Positions 1 to 6,339 of a DNA stretch of 6,401 nt are shown one piece after another. This stretch comes from Thermoleophilia bacterium (GTDB taxonomy: Bacteria; Actinomycetota; Thermoleophilia; RBG-16-64-13). Under the pieces are notes generated by a model that did no database searches, had not been told where the DNA came from, and worked only from the letters and a program-made list of their open reading frames with translations. The position numbers were made by a program, and so were the translations under genes. The first letter of the stretch is position 1; the number at the start of each line of letters is the position of its first letter. The DNA lies in assembly GCA_016929985.1 (NCBI GenBank), contig JAFGIH010000116.1:1-6401 (forward strand), given 5' to 3'.

Positions 1-1116
1 CGAGGGGCCATCTTTCTGCTTGCGCTGCTCGTTCTCGTCGTCATCTTCATACTGGGAGCATCCCTGATCGAGCGCGCGCAGACGTCTGTCAGTAACGCCG
101 CGGCCGATAACCGCGCTGCCGCCTCTTTTCATTTTGCGGAGGCCGGGGTCCAGCGCGCGGTCTGGTCGCTCAGTCAGCCCAACGCGTGGTTCACCTATGC
201 GGGCGAATCCGCGCTTTCTCTGCCGGGGGGATTTGTGGACATCGGCGTCACCCCCGCTCCCTCGGCCCGATTGCTCGATACACAGGTCCTCACCATCCTC
301 GCGACGGGATGGGTGCCCGGTCCCCACGGGACGAGGCGCTATCCGTGCACCATCCGTGTACTCACCCACTGGGAACCAGATCTGTTCAGTTTCGCCGTCT
401 TCGGTGGCGAATCGGTCGTCGTGCAGAATGGCCAGATTCGCAGTCTCAATCCGGGGAACCCCGCGGACATCGGCACCAATGGGAATGTCGCGAAGTGCGT
501 GCAAGTGTCGCCCGAAGGTCTGGTCGAGGGGAACGTTATCGTCGGGTTTGACGCGGCGAACCCCATCTCGTGCGTGGACAATAAGGGCATACTGGGCGGT
601 GTCGTCGACAAACTGGATCAGTACAAACAGCTTCAGTCAGTGCCCGGCCTTCCCGACGGCGCGGTCGCGCTCGGTGAGGTCGCTCTTTCCGGAGAGGAGG
701 AACTCGTGCTCGAGGCCGGCACCTATCACGTGACCTCGCTCGCCGTCTCTGGCTCGGCCAAGGTCACGTGCAACGGCAAGGTGGACCTCTACGTCGGGGC
801 GGAGTCCGGCGTGAGCGAACTGGTGGACATATCGATCGGGGGCAATGGCATTGTCAACACTTCCGCCATCCCCTCGAATCTGACGGTCTATTGCTTCGAC
901 AACGTCGCTACCGTAGACATCTGCGGCAACGGAGCCCTCTACGGTGCCCTCTACGCGCCCAACTCCGTCGTTACGCTCAATGCGGGCGACCTGTACGGCG
1001 CCCTCGTCGGTCGTCAGGTCGTAATGAACGGCAACGATTCCACTATCTACTATGACGAGAGCCTCAGTGATGAGACCAAGCCATGTGCCGCGGTCCGGTC
1101 CTGGGAGACGCTCTGA
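1..1116 (+). CDS. PilX-like type IV pilus-associated protein with DUF7305-type C-terminal domain (5' truncated)
   Basis: The frame is open from the first base and ends at TGA 1114-1116, giving 371 visible residues; the start lies upstream of the window. The visible N-terminus begins RGAIFLLALLVLVVIFILGA, a basic/Gly edge followed by one hydrophobic helix, then a polar helix ending FHFAEAGVQRAVW (about residues 43-55). This is the usual layout of PilX-type minor pilin N-termini, where the helix anchors in the membrane or packs in the fibre. From about residue 240 to the end the protein is rich in short beta units built around G-N-G/A (GSAKVTCNGKVDLYV, GGNGIVNTSAIPSNLTVYC, GNGALYGALYAPNSVVTLNAG, GDLYGALVG), a pattern I associate with DUF7305 domains that follow PilX_N regions. 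Probably only a few residues are missing. Role in pilus assembly or surface attachment is inferred. It converges on the downstream dehydrogenase gene with an inverted repeat between them. A generic secreted beta-helix protein is the main alternative. Confidence 0.75.
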   Translation, partial: RGAIFLLALLVLVVIFILGASLIERAQTSVSNAAADNRAAASFHFAEAGVQRAVWSLSQPNAWFTYAGESALSLPGGFVDIGVTPAPSARLLDTQVLTILATGWVPGPHGTRRYPCTIRVLTHWEPDLFSFAVFGGESVVVQNGQIRSLNPGNPADIGTNGNVAKCVQVSPEGLVEGNVIVGFDAANPISCVDNKGILGGVVDKLDQYKQLQSVPGLPDGAVALGEVALSGEEELVLEAGTYHVTSLAVSGSAKVTCNGKVDLYVGAESGVSELVDISIGGNGIVNTSAIPSNLTVYCFDNVATVDICGNGALYGALYAPNSVVTLNAGDLYGALVGRQVVMNGNDSTIYYDESLSDETKPCAAVRSWETL

Positions 1117-1149
1117 GCGACAGGCGTTTCGCGCCGACCGATAACGCGG

Positions 1150-1178
1150 CTTCGAGCCACCACCGCGGTGGCTCGAAG
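1150..1178. terminator. Perfect 12-bp inverted repeat, candidate bidirectional terminator
   Basis: The arm CTTCGAGCCACC (1150-1161) is exactly complementary to GGTGGCTCGAAG (1167-1178), with a 5-base loop ACCGC. It lies between two converging genes, 34 bases past the stop of the pilus-type gene (+) and 27 bases past the stop of the dehydrogenase gene (-), so it is placed to stop transcription from both sides. Neither strand has a clear T-run after the stem (TCATTCC on plus, CGTTATC on minus), so it is not a textbook intrinsic terminator. It may instead act as a 3'-end stabilising hairpin. Confidence 0.6.
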
Positions 1179-1204
1179 TCATTCCTCCCGCGTGAACCGC
1201 CGGT

Positions 1205-2350
1205 CTACAGGTTAGGTCGCGCGATAGTCACCACCCGCCCGCCGTCGCGGAGCGATTCGTGGCCGGCGACGCCGGTCGCCACCGCCATGCGCGCCGAGAG
1301 CGGGTCATTTCTCATCGGGCGCTGCTCTTGAATGGCCGCGAGGAAGTCCCGGCACAGCCGCACATCGCCGCCGCCATGGGAACCCTCCGGGGGATGGATC
1401 TGGTATTCGCGGTCCGCGAGTCCGTGGGCCTTCCGCATCCGCACCCAAACCTTGGTGTAATCCTCGCTGTTCCACACCTTGCCCTTGGTGCCGATCACGA
1501 TATGATCGCGATGGTAGTCGGGCGCGAAGTGGCATTCCTGATAGGCCGCCTTGATCCCATCTTCGAGCTCCATGATCAAGACGTGGTTGTCCTCTACGTC
1601 GATCTCCTGGCGGAACGCGCAAAGCTGGAAGTAGCGATGCCTCTCGTTCAACTGGGCCTCCGGGCAGGTGTCCTTCTCCTCGCAGTCCGGACAATGCAGA
1701 TCGTTCGGCTTGTCGCCGCCGTACACGTCGAGGCTCCCGAAGGCAGAGACGGCCGTCGTAAACTTGCCGACGAGGTAGTGCATGATATCGAGATCGTGAG
1801 TTCCCTTTTGAAGGAGCAGACCGGTCGTGTTCGCGCGCACTGCATGCCAATCGTGGAAGTAGTAGTGCCCGCCCCGGCCCACGAAGTGGTTGCACCAGTA
1901 AGCCTTCGGCTCGCCGATGTCCCCGGAGTCGATGATGTCCTTCATCACCTCGAACATCGGCATGTACCGCATGCTCAGGCCCAAACCGAAGACCGTCCCC
2001 GCCTTCTTCCAGGCCTGCAGCAGCCGATCGCACCCCTCGACCGTGATCGCCATCGGCTTTTCGAGCAGCAGGTGCTTGCCTTCCTCCAGCGCGGCCAGCC
2101 CGTGCTCCTCGTGGTAGTTGTCAGGGCTCGCGATGACGACCGCGTCGACGTCCTCGCGGTTCACCAACTCGCGGTGATCCTGGGTCGTGAAGACGTCCGA
2201 CCCCACCACCTCGCGGAATCTCGCGAGGTTCTCCTCCCGCACGTCCATCCCCGCCACCACCCGCGCCCCGTCGACGTTCTTATGAAACTCCTCGGCGAAA
2301 TAGCCGCCGCGATTCGCGACGCCAATCAGGCCAATCCGAAGCTCGTCCAA
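1205..2350 (-). CDS. Gfo/Idh/MocA family NAD(P)-dependent oxidoreductase
   Basis: Cytoplasmic sugar or polyol dehydrogenase of the Gfo/Idh/MocA family, 381 aa, which is a normal full length. The N-terminal Rossmann fold shows G7-L-I-G10-V-A-N-R-G15, with D36 at the end of the second strand, suggesting NAD preference. E97-K98-P99 is the family's cofactor/catalytic EKP motif. The C-terminal alpha/beta domain carries G183-T-H185-D186-x-D188, the usual position of the active-site histidine. A cysteine group C220-x2-C223-x5-C229 plus C244 follows, seen in part of the family. Substrate cannot be read from sequence. The frame could open at a GTG at 2371, but a TTG at 2350 has a near-ideal Shine-Dalgarno (GGAGGAGG, 6-base spacer) and places the Rossmann strand at once, so I choose TTG. 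The gene is transcribed alone, separated from the upstream hydrolase by 216 bases. Levels of carbohydrate metabolism with its GH26-like neighbour are plausible but inferred. Confidence 0.9.
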   Translation of the reverse strand: MDELRIGLIGVANRGGYFAEEFHKNVDGARVVAGMDVREENLARFREVVGSDVFTTQDHRELVNREDVDAVVIASPDNYHEEHGLAALEEGKHLLLEKPMAITVEGCDRLLQAWKKAGTVFGLGLSMRYMPMFEVMKDIIDSGDIGEPKAYWCNHFVGRGGHYYFHDWHAVRANTTGLLLQKGTHDLDIMHYLVGKFTTAVSAFGSLDVYGGDKPNDLHCPDCEEKDTCPEAQLNERHRYFQLCAFRQEIDVEDNHVLIMELEDGIKAAYQECHFAPDYHRDHIVIGTKGKVWNSEDYTKVWVRMRKAHGLADREYQIHPPEGSHGGGDVRLCRDFLAAIQEQRPMRNDPLSARMAVATGVAGHESLRDGGRVVTIARPNL

Positions 2351-2566
2351 CGTAGTCCTCCTCCAGTACACTCATCACGGATGCTCAGAGGCATACCTCT
2401 CCCGGGTAGGCCTGTTGCCTCATTCGCCGGAGACTGTTGATTCTCATTCCGACCCTACGGAGGCGTGCTCGGGCTGGCACCTTCCAGCCACGCCACCCCT
2501 CGCACCGGCGAGCTGGGAGGAAAAACGGTGAGGTGTTGCTGAGGCTGAGGCTGCTGGCGTAGTCGC
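2351..2566. other. Intergenic region between the GH26-like gene and the dehydrogenase gene
   Basis: Both flanking genes run on the minus strand. I find no plausible coding frame. It contains a small inverted repeat GGCTGG-CACCTT-CCAGCC (2472-2489), a short one AGAGG-CATA-CCTCT (2387-2400), a run of five A at 2521-2525 (T on the minus strand) and a tandem CTGAGG duplication near 2540-2552. The T-run has no convincing stem just before it on the minus strand, so I do not call a terminator for the hydrolase operon. A promoter for the dehydrogenase should lie here, but no good -35/-10 pair stands out. Confidence 0.5.
2357..2364 (-). promoter_or_regulatory. Strong Shine-Dalgarno that decides a TTG start
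   Basis: On the minus strand the sequence reads GGAGGAGG, then ACTACG, then TTG. The 6-base spacer to TTG 2350-2348 is optimal, whereas this site lies inside the coding part of the longer GTG-2371 reading and could not serve it. This supports the shorter dehydrogenase protein. Confidence 0.75.
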
Positions 2567-3652
2567 CTAGCCCTCGCCCTTGACGGGCCGACTGACAAGC
2601 CTATCCGCGGCAGGGCCCAGCTTCGCGCTGAACGCGGCTGCGAGATCCGGCGTGTCTTCCACCCTCATATTGGTGTCATGGGCCGGGTCGTCGTCATTGC
2701 TCCAGCGCTCGTTCCACCAGGAGAACCCGATCACTCTGGGCCAGCGGCCTCCAAGGATGTCATCTAGAGCCGCGCCCCCCCAGACCTCCGGCGCGACGGC
2801 GGGGCTTCCGGCCGTGCAACCGAACTCGGCGACGATGATAGGCTTGTCGGGGGCCAGCCGCTGCAGCCGATGATAGCAGGGGTCCATCTGCTCGCGGAAG
2901 GTCTCGAACTCATCGTCGGTGGGCTCCTGTGGACCATAGGCGCTCATCGCCAGCCAGTCCACGTACTCGTGGCCGGGGTAGTAGTGCTCGAGGCGGTTCC
3001 ACCTCTGCTGCGGCCAGTCGCTCGCGTTGACGTGGAACACCCAGGTGATGTTGGCCGCGCCCTGCCCGCGGATCGTGTCCACGATGTGCCGATAGGCGGC
3101 GGCGAAGCGCTCCGGGCCATCGGGCTTCGCGGGATCGCCGAAGCCGTCGGTGCGACCCGCGCCGTGGTGCTTCCCATTCCACGGGAACCACTCTCCATTC
3201 ATCTCCGTGCCGAACTCCACCAGGAGCGGAGCGCCGAAGTCCCGCGCGGATTTGCCCCAGGCGCGGAGGTCCTCGTCGAGCTTCCCCGCCAGCAGGGCTT
3301 CGAGGCTGAAGCGGTTTGGCGTGTTCTCCTTCTTCTCCCGCAACATCAGCCTCACGTAGGGAACCGCGCCCAGCTCGCGTATCCACGTGCAGGTGGCGAG
3401 TGGGAAGGCAGTGCCCTGGTACCAGTTGTGGGAGAAGTAGACCCAGGCGACGCGCTGGCCGACGGCCTCTTCGTAGGAGACGACCTGCTCGCGGGTGATG
3501 TCGTCCTCCATCCCCGAAGACCCACCGGGGAAGACGCCGTGGTACAGCTTCCCCGCGGGCGGCGGGCCGAGCTTCGGCAGCGCGCCCTCGTCCGCCGCGC
3601 AAGCGCAGCAGGAAAGTGCCAGCAAGACCACGATCAGAGCGATGGTTCGCAT
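2567..3652 (-). CDS. Secreted GH26-like glycoside hydrolase (beta-mannanase-type)
   Basis: 361 aa from the ATG at 3652. Residues 1-19 form an export signal: basic R2, a hydrophobic core (about 4-14) and an A-C-A/A-D peptidase I-like site near 19/20. The rest fits one TIM-barrel catalytic domain. E146-F-G-T-E150-M-N-G-E-W-F-P-W158 matches the acid/base segment of GH26 enzymes and I273-V-A-E276-F-G the nucleophile segment; both glutamates are present. F-S-W-W-N-E near residue 312 fits the aromatic strand closing the sugar-binding cleft. GH26 members hydrolyse beta-1,4-mannans and some other beta-glycans with retention; the true substrate here is unknown. The residue before E150 is Thr where characterised mannanases have His. 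Cysteines at 88, 259 and 279 could form a disulfide after export. A GTG at 3664 would add four residues. It begins 1 or 13 bases after the korB stop, so is probably co-transcribed with korAB. No carbohydrate-binding module is seen. Another clan GH-A family remains possible. Confidence 0.78.
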   Translation of the reverse strand: MRTIALIVVLLALSCCACAADEGALPKLGPPPAGKLYHGVFPGGSSGMEDDITREQVVSYEEAVGQRVAWVYFSHNWYQGTAFPLATCTWIRELGAVPYVRLMLREKKENTPNRFSLEALLAGKLDEDLRAWGKSARDFGAPLLVEFGTEMNGEWFPWNGKHHGAGRTDGFGDPAKPDGPERFAAAYRHIVDTIRGQGAANITWVFHVNASDWPQQRWNRLEHYYPGHEYVDWLAMSAYGPQEPTDDEFETFREQMDPCYHRLQRLAPDKPIIVAEFGCTAGSPAVAPEVWGGAALDDILGGRWPRVIGFSWWNERWSNDDDPAHDTNMRVEDTPDLAAAFSAKLGPAADRLVSRPVKGEG

Positions 3653-3665
3653 GGCCGCAGGCACC

Positions 3666-4490
3666 CTAGCGAATCCCGCGGGCGTACTGGGCTACGAGCG
3701 GTCCCTCTGTGAGCACCTCGAAGAAGGATTCAAACGTGGGACGCGTGGCCTTGTACAGCATGCCGATGGGGATTTCGTCTCCCCAGGTGAAGGCGAGGTC
3801 GAGGGCCGCGCGCTTGTCGGTCGGGTCGTGGTCTTTCCCGATCTTCTTCACCCGGTCCCGATACCAGCGGAACGTGTTGACGCGGTTGTAGGTCGGGCAG
3901 GGCTGCAGGATATCGAGCAGCGCGAAGCCGCCCTTGTGTTTGAGCGCGGCGACCATCATCTCTTGCAGATGCTGTGGATCGCCGGCGAAGGACCGCGCCA
4001 CGAAGGAGCATTCCTCGACAATGGCAAGGGCGAGAGGGTTGAACGGGAGGCTGTGGACGCCGTCCACCTGGAGCTTCGTCTTGAAGCCCAGGTCCGAGGT
4101 GGGCGAGGCTTGGCCCTTGGTTAGCCCGTAGACCTGATTGTTGTGGACGAAGGCCTTCACGCCGATGTTCCGGCGGATGTTGTGTACAAGGTGGTTGCCG
4201 CCCTCGCCGTACATGTCTCCGTCGCCACTCGTGATGACGACCTCGAGTTCGTGGTTGGCGAGCTTGATGCCCGTGGCCGCGGGCGCGGCGCGGCCGTGGA
4301 GGCCGTTGAACACGTTGGCCTTCGTGTAGTGAGGGAGCTTGGCCGCCTGCCCGATGCCGGATACGAGCACGAGCTGCGTGGGGTCGAGGCCGGCCTCCGC
4401 CACGGCCTTCTCCAGCGTCTTCAGCAGGGCGAAGTTCCCGCAGCCCGGGCACCAGGCGATGTCAGTGTCGAAGAATGGTTTCTCGTTCAC
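3666..4490 (-). CDS. korB: 2-oxoacid:ferredoxin oxidoreductase, beta (TPP-binding) subunit
   Basis: 274 aa, normal length for this subunit. It binds thiamine pyrophosphate and a [4Fe-4S] cluster and, with KorA, oxidatively decarboxylates a 2-oxoacid with CoA, reducing ferredoxin in the cytoplasm. W13-C14-P-G-C17-G gives two cluster cysteines and Q196-P-C198-P a third. The TPP/Mg site is S88-G-D90-G-D92 with downstream N99 and the N117-N118-Q-V-Y-G-L-T segment; F-N-G-L-H-G-R (61-67) is also typical. At the position of the remaining cluster cysteine of the Sulfolobus-type enzyme (S-G-I-G-C), this protein has S44-G-I-G-Q48, a variant I recall from a common bacterial branch. The start is GTG at 4490, preceded by AGGAGG with an 8-base spacer (plus-strand 4499-4504), and it overlaps the korA stop as GTGA. 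Whether 2-oxoglutarate, pyruvate or another 2-oxoacid is used cannot be told, so the symbol is by family only. Confidence 0.92.
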   Translation of the reverse strand: MNEKPFFDTDIAWCPGCGNFALLKTLEKAVAEAGLDPTQLVLVSGIGQAAKLPHYTKANVFNGLHGRAAPAATGIKLANHELEVVITSGDGDMYGEGGNHLVHNIRRNIGVKAFVHNNQVYGLTKGQASPTSDLGFKTKLQVDGVHSLPFNPLALAIVEECSFVARSFAGDPQHLQEMMVAALKHKGGFALLDILQPCPTYNRVNTFRWYRDRVKKIGKDHDPTDKRAALDLAFTWGDEIPIGMLYKATRPTFESFFEVLTEGPLVAQYARGIR

Positions 4491-6151
4491 GATACTGCCC
4501 TCCTAGCGATCTCCTCACCCGTAAATGGCATACCGTCATAGCGTGACATCAGCTCGCACTCGGCGATCGCGCCCACCTCCCGGAGCAGCGCGGCGAGCTG
4601 GCCGGTCTGATTCCCCTCGACCGAGGTCACCCGCTGTCGCTCGCCGATCCTCTCCCGGATGGCCGCCACCTTGAGCGGCCAGAGCTGGGCGAAATGCAGC
4701 ATGGCCGTCGAGCCGCCGTCTGCGTTAAGGCGGTCCACCGCCTCCCGACACGGTCCATAAGTCGAACCCCAACAGAGCAGGAGGTGCTTCGCGTCGGCCG
4801 GCCCGTAATACTCCGGCTCCAGCGAATCGGCCCTGAGCCCGTCCAGCTTCCGCATGCGCTTGTCCTGCATCTTCACTCGTGTGGGCAGATGGTCGGTGAT
4901 ATGTCCGTCCTCGTCGTGCTCGTCCGAGTCCACCACAACGAAGGCATCACCGCCCGGCAGGGCGCGCGGTGACACACCGGTGTCAGTAACGGCGTAGCGG
5001 AGATAGTCCTCGCCTGGGTGCTCCAGCACACAGCGATCCGCGGGCCGATAGCTCGCCTCGAGGCCGGCGCAATTCTTCCGCACATCCGCCAGGAACTGGT
5101 CGCTCATGAGGATCACCGGGGTCTGGTACTTATGCCCGATGGCAACCGCGTGGCGGGCGAGATCGTAGCACTGCTGCGGCGTGCCCGGGGCGAGCAACAC
5201 GCGCGGGAACTCGCCATGTCCCGCCTTGAGTGCGAACTGGAGGTCCTGCTGCGCGGTTCGCGTCGGCAGACCCGTGGCGGGGCCGGGGCGCTGCCCCAGG
5301 AAGATCACGATGGGCAGTTCGAGCATGCCGGCGAGGGAGAGTCCCTCGACCATGAGCGCGAAACCGCCCCCGCTCGTGGTCGTCATGGCGGGTACCCCCG
5401 CATAGGTGGCGCCGCAGATCATGTTCACGGCGGCGATCTCGTCTTCCGCCTGTTCGACCACGAGGCCATACTTGTCGGCGGCGTGGGCGAGAAAAGTCAG
5501 CACACCCGTGGAGGGAGTCATCGGGTAGCCGGTGGCGAACTTGATGCCGGCCGTGGCCGCGCCGAGCCCCACCCCTTCATTCCCGCTGCAGATCCCCGTC
5601 GGCGCGCCGCTCGGAGCTGGACCTGTGAGTCTGCCCGCGTGTTCCGCGACGAGCTCCGCCCCCTTCCGCGCGCAGGCGATGTTCTGCTGGACGATCTCCT
5701 CGCCCTTGGAGGAGAAACGATCTCTCAGGCTCTGCTCCAGCCCTGTCAGGTCGTAGCCCAACAACGCCAGCGCCGCTCCCGCGGCGACGGTGTTGGCCAT
5801 GACGGCCGTCCCGCCGGCCTCTTTGGCGGCCCGCTCGAATTCGATGGCGATCACTCCTTCGCCGTCACTCCCATTGTAGACGACCAGCCCGTGCTCGGAG
5901 AGCTCTCCTTGGAGCCAATCCCTGGTCTCCTCGTTGAGGGCCACCAAGACGTCGGCCCGCTCCCGGCCGGAGAACAGCTCCTCGTCGGCGAGGCGGACGT
6001 CATACCAGTTGACACCACCGCGGATGCGAGATAGATAGGTCTGCGTGGAGAAACAGTGTATACCTTGCCGGGCAAACGTTTCCACGAGGAGGTCGCCCGT
6101 GGTCTCCACTCCCTGTCCAGCCGCCCCGGCCAGTCGAATCATCACATCCAT
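4487..6151 (-). CDS. korA: 2-oxoacid:ferredoxin oxidoreductase, fused gamma-alpha subunit
   Basis: 554 aa. Residues 1 to about 180 form the gamma domain (G9-A-A-G-Q-G-V15; T36-Q-T-Y-L-S-R-I-R-G-G46), which contributes CoA binding. A Pro/Gly/Ala-rich linker (about 174-186) joins it to the alpha domain, which opens with G190-N-E192. Y209-P-M-T-P213 is the substrate-pocket motif (YPITP in Sulfolobus enzymes, here with Met), and G294-L-P-T-R298-T-x-Q-x-D-L carries the arginine expected to meet the 2-oxoacid carboxylate or CoA. The C-terminal part (about 450-550) matches the alpha-subunit transketolase C-terminal-like domain (L-L-L-C-W-G-S; V-E-G-N-Q-T-G-Q). Fused gamma-alpha subunits pair with a beta subunit to form the two-subunit ferredoxin-linked enzyme. 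ATG 6151 has GGGAG with a 7-base spacer (plus-strand 6159-6163). It is the first gene of the korA-korB-hydrolase cluster. No ferredoxin-like delta subunit gene is next to it. Confidence 0.93.
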   Translation of the reverse strand: MDVMIRLAGAAGQGVETTGDLLVETFARQGIHCFSTQTYLSRIRGGVNWYDVRLADEELFSGRERADVLVALNEETRDWLQGELSEHGLVVYNGSDGEGVIAIEFERAAKEAGGTAVMANTVAAGAALALLGYDLTGLEQSLRDRFSSKGEEIVQQNIACARKGAELVAEHAGRLTGPAPSGAPTGICSGNEGVGLGAATAGIKFATGYPMTPSTGVLTFLAHAADKYGLVVEQAEDEIAAVNMICGATYAGVPAMTTTSGGGFALMVEGLSLAGMLELPIVIFLGQRPGPATGLPTRTAQQDLQFALKAGHGEFPRVLLAPGTPQQCYDLARHAVAIGHKYQTPVILMSDQFLADVRKNCAGLEASYRPADRCVLEHPGEDYLRYAVTDTGVSPRALPGGDAFVVVDSDEHDEDGHITDHLPTRVKMQDKRMRKLDGLRADSLEPEYYGPADAKHLLLCWGSTYGPCREAVDRLNADGGSTAMLHFAQLWPLKVAAIRERIGERQRVTSVEGNQTGQLAALLREVGAIAECELMSRYDGMPFTGEEIARRAVS

Positions 6152-6339
6152 GAAGTCGCTCCCATCGTCCCGTGAAGGAAAAGCTCGCGGCCCGTCATGT
6201 CCATGTCAGTCTGCGCGGTTCTCTTTGCTCATCTGCTTCCCTTGGGCGAAGAACCAGGCCTTGTCTTGATCGCCACGCAACGCGTGTCAAGTGGGCCCGA
6301 CGAAAGGGGCCGCTCCGCGGCCTCCCGAATACGGAGGCT
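6152..6339. promoter_or_regulatory. Divergent intergenic region between korA and tsaD
   Basis: The 188 bases must carry the promoters for korA (-) and, if it is a first gene, tsaD (+). On the minus strand TTGACA (plus 6285-6290) is a perfect -35 hexamer, but the hexamer 17 bases further on reads AAGACA (plus 6262-6267), a poor -10, so the promoter call is tentative. The same DNA holds an inverted repeat, CACGC-AAC-GCGTG (6274-6286), bracketed by CTTGA (6265-6269) and TCAAG (6287-6291), which could be an operator. A GC-rich hairpin lies nearer tsaD. Confidence 0.35.
6306..6324 (+). other. GC-rich hairpin just before the tsaD ribosome-binding site
   Basis: GGCCGC (6308-6313) pairs with GCGGCC (6317-6322) over a 3-base loop TCC, extended by a G-T wobble and a G-C pair at the base. 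It ends 8 bases before the GGAGG of tsaD, so in the mRNA it would sit in the 5' leader. It has no T-run and there is no gene upstream on that strand in the window, so a terminator role is unlikely. Its function is unknown, and GC-rich DNA gives such stems by chance. Confidence 0.35.

Noticed and set aside
134..733. Plus-strand open frame of 199 codons overlapping the pilus-type gene in another frame
   Set aside because: Its Ser/Arg/Pro-rich product is the usual signature of a frame-shifted reading of GC-rich coding DNA.
637..1182. Minus-strand open frame of 181 codons opposite the pilus-type gene
   Set aside because: It would run through the inverted repeat at 1150-1178 and is Arg/Val/Asp-rich without motifs. 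The plus-strand frame has a membrane helix and ordered beta repeats instead.
1259..2440. Plus-strand open frame of 393 codons opposite the dehydrogenase gene
   Set aside because: It is the antisense of a clear Gfo/Idh/MocA gene, has a composition rich in Arg, His, Val and Leu typical of mirrored GC-rich codons, and shows no family motif.
2521..2560. Intrinsic terminator for the hydrolase using the T-run at 2521-2525
   Set aside because: There is a T5 run on the minus strand, but the 35 bases before it contain no G/C stem with matching arms.
3592..3612. Lipoprotein signal (lipobox) in the GH26-like protein
   Set aside because: The stretch A-L-S-C15-C has Ala rather than Leu/Val/Ile at -3 and Leu at -2, a weak lipobox, while A-C-A/A-D a few residues later fits ordinary signal peptidase I. 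A lipid anchor cannot be fully excluded.
2870..3712. Plus-strand open frame of 280 codons opposite the GH26-like gene
   Set aside because: Antisense shadow: the minus strand here encodes both catalytic segments of the hydrolase. The plus-strand product has no motif.
5018..6034. Plus-strand open frame of 338 codons opposite korA
   Set aside because: It lies wholly inside a gene with many conserved motifs on the other strand. Its product is Arg/Gly/His-rich with no recognisable domain.
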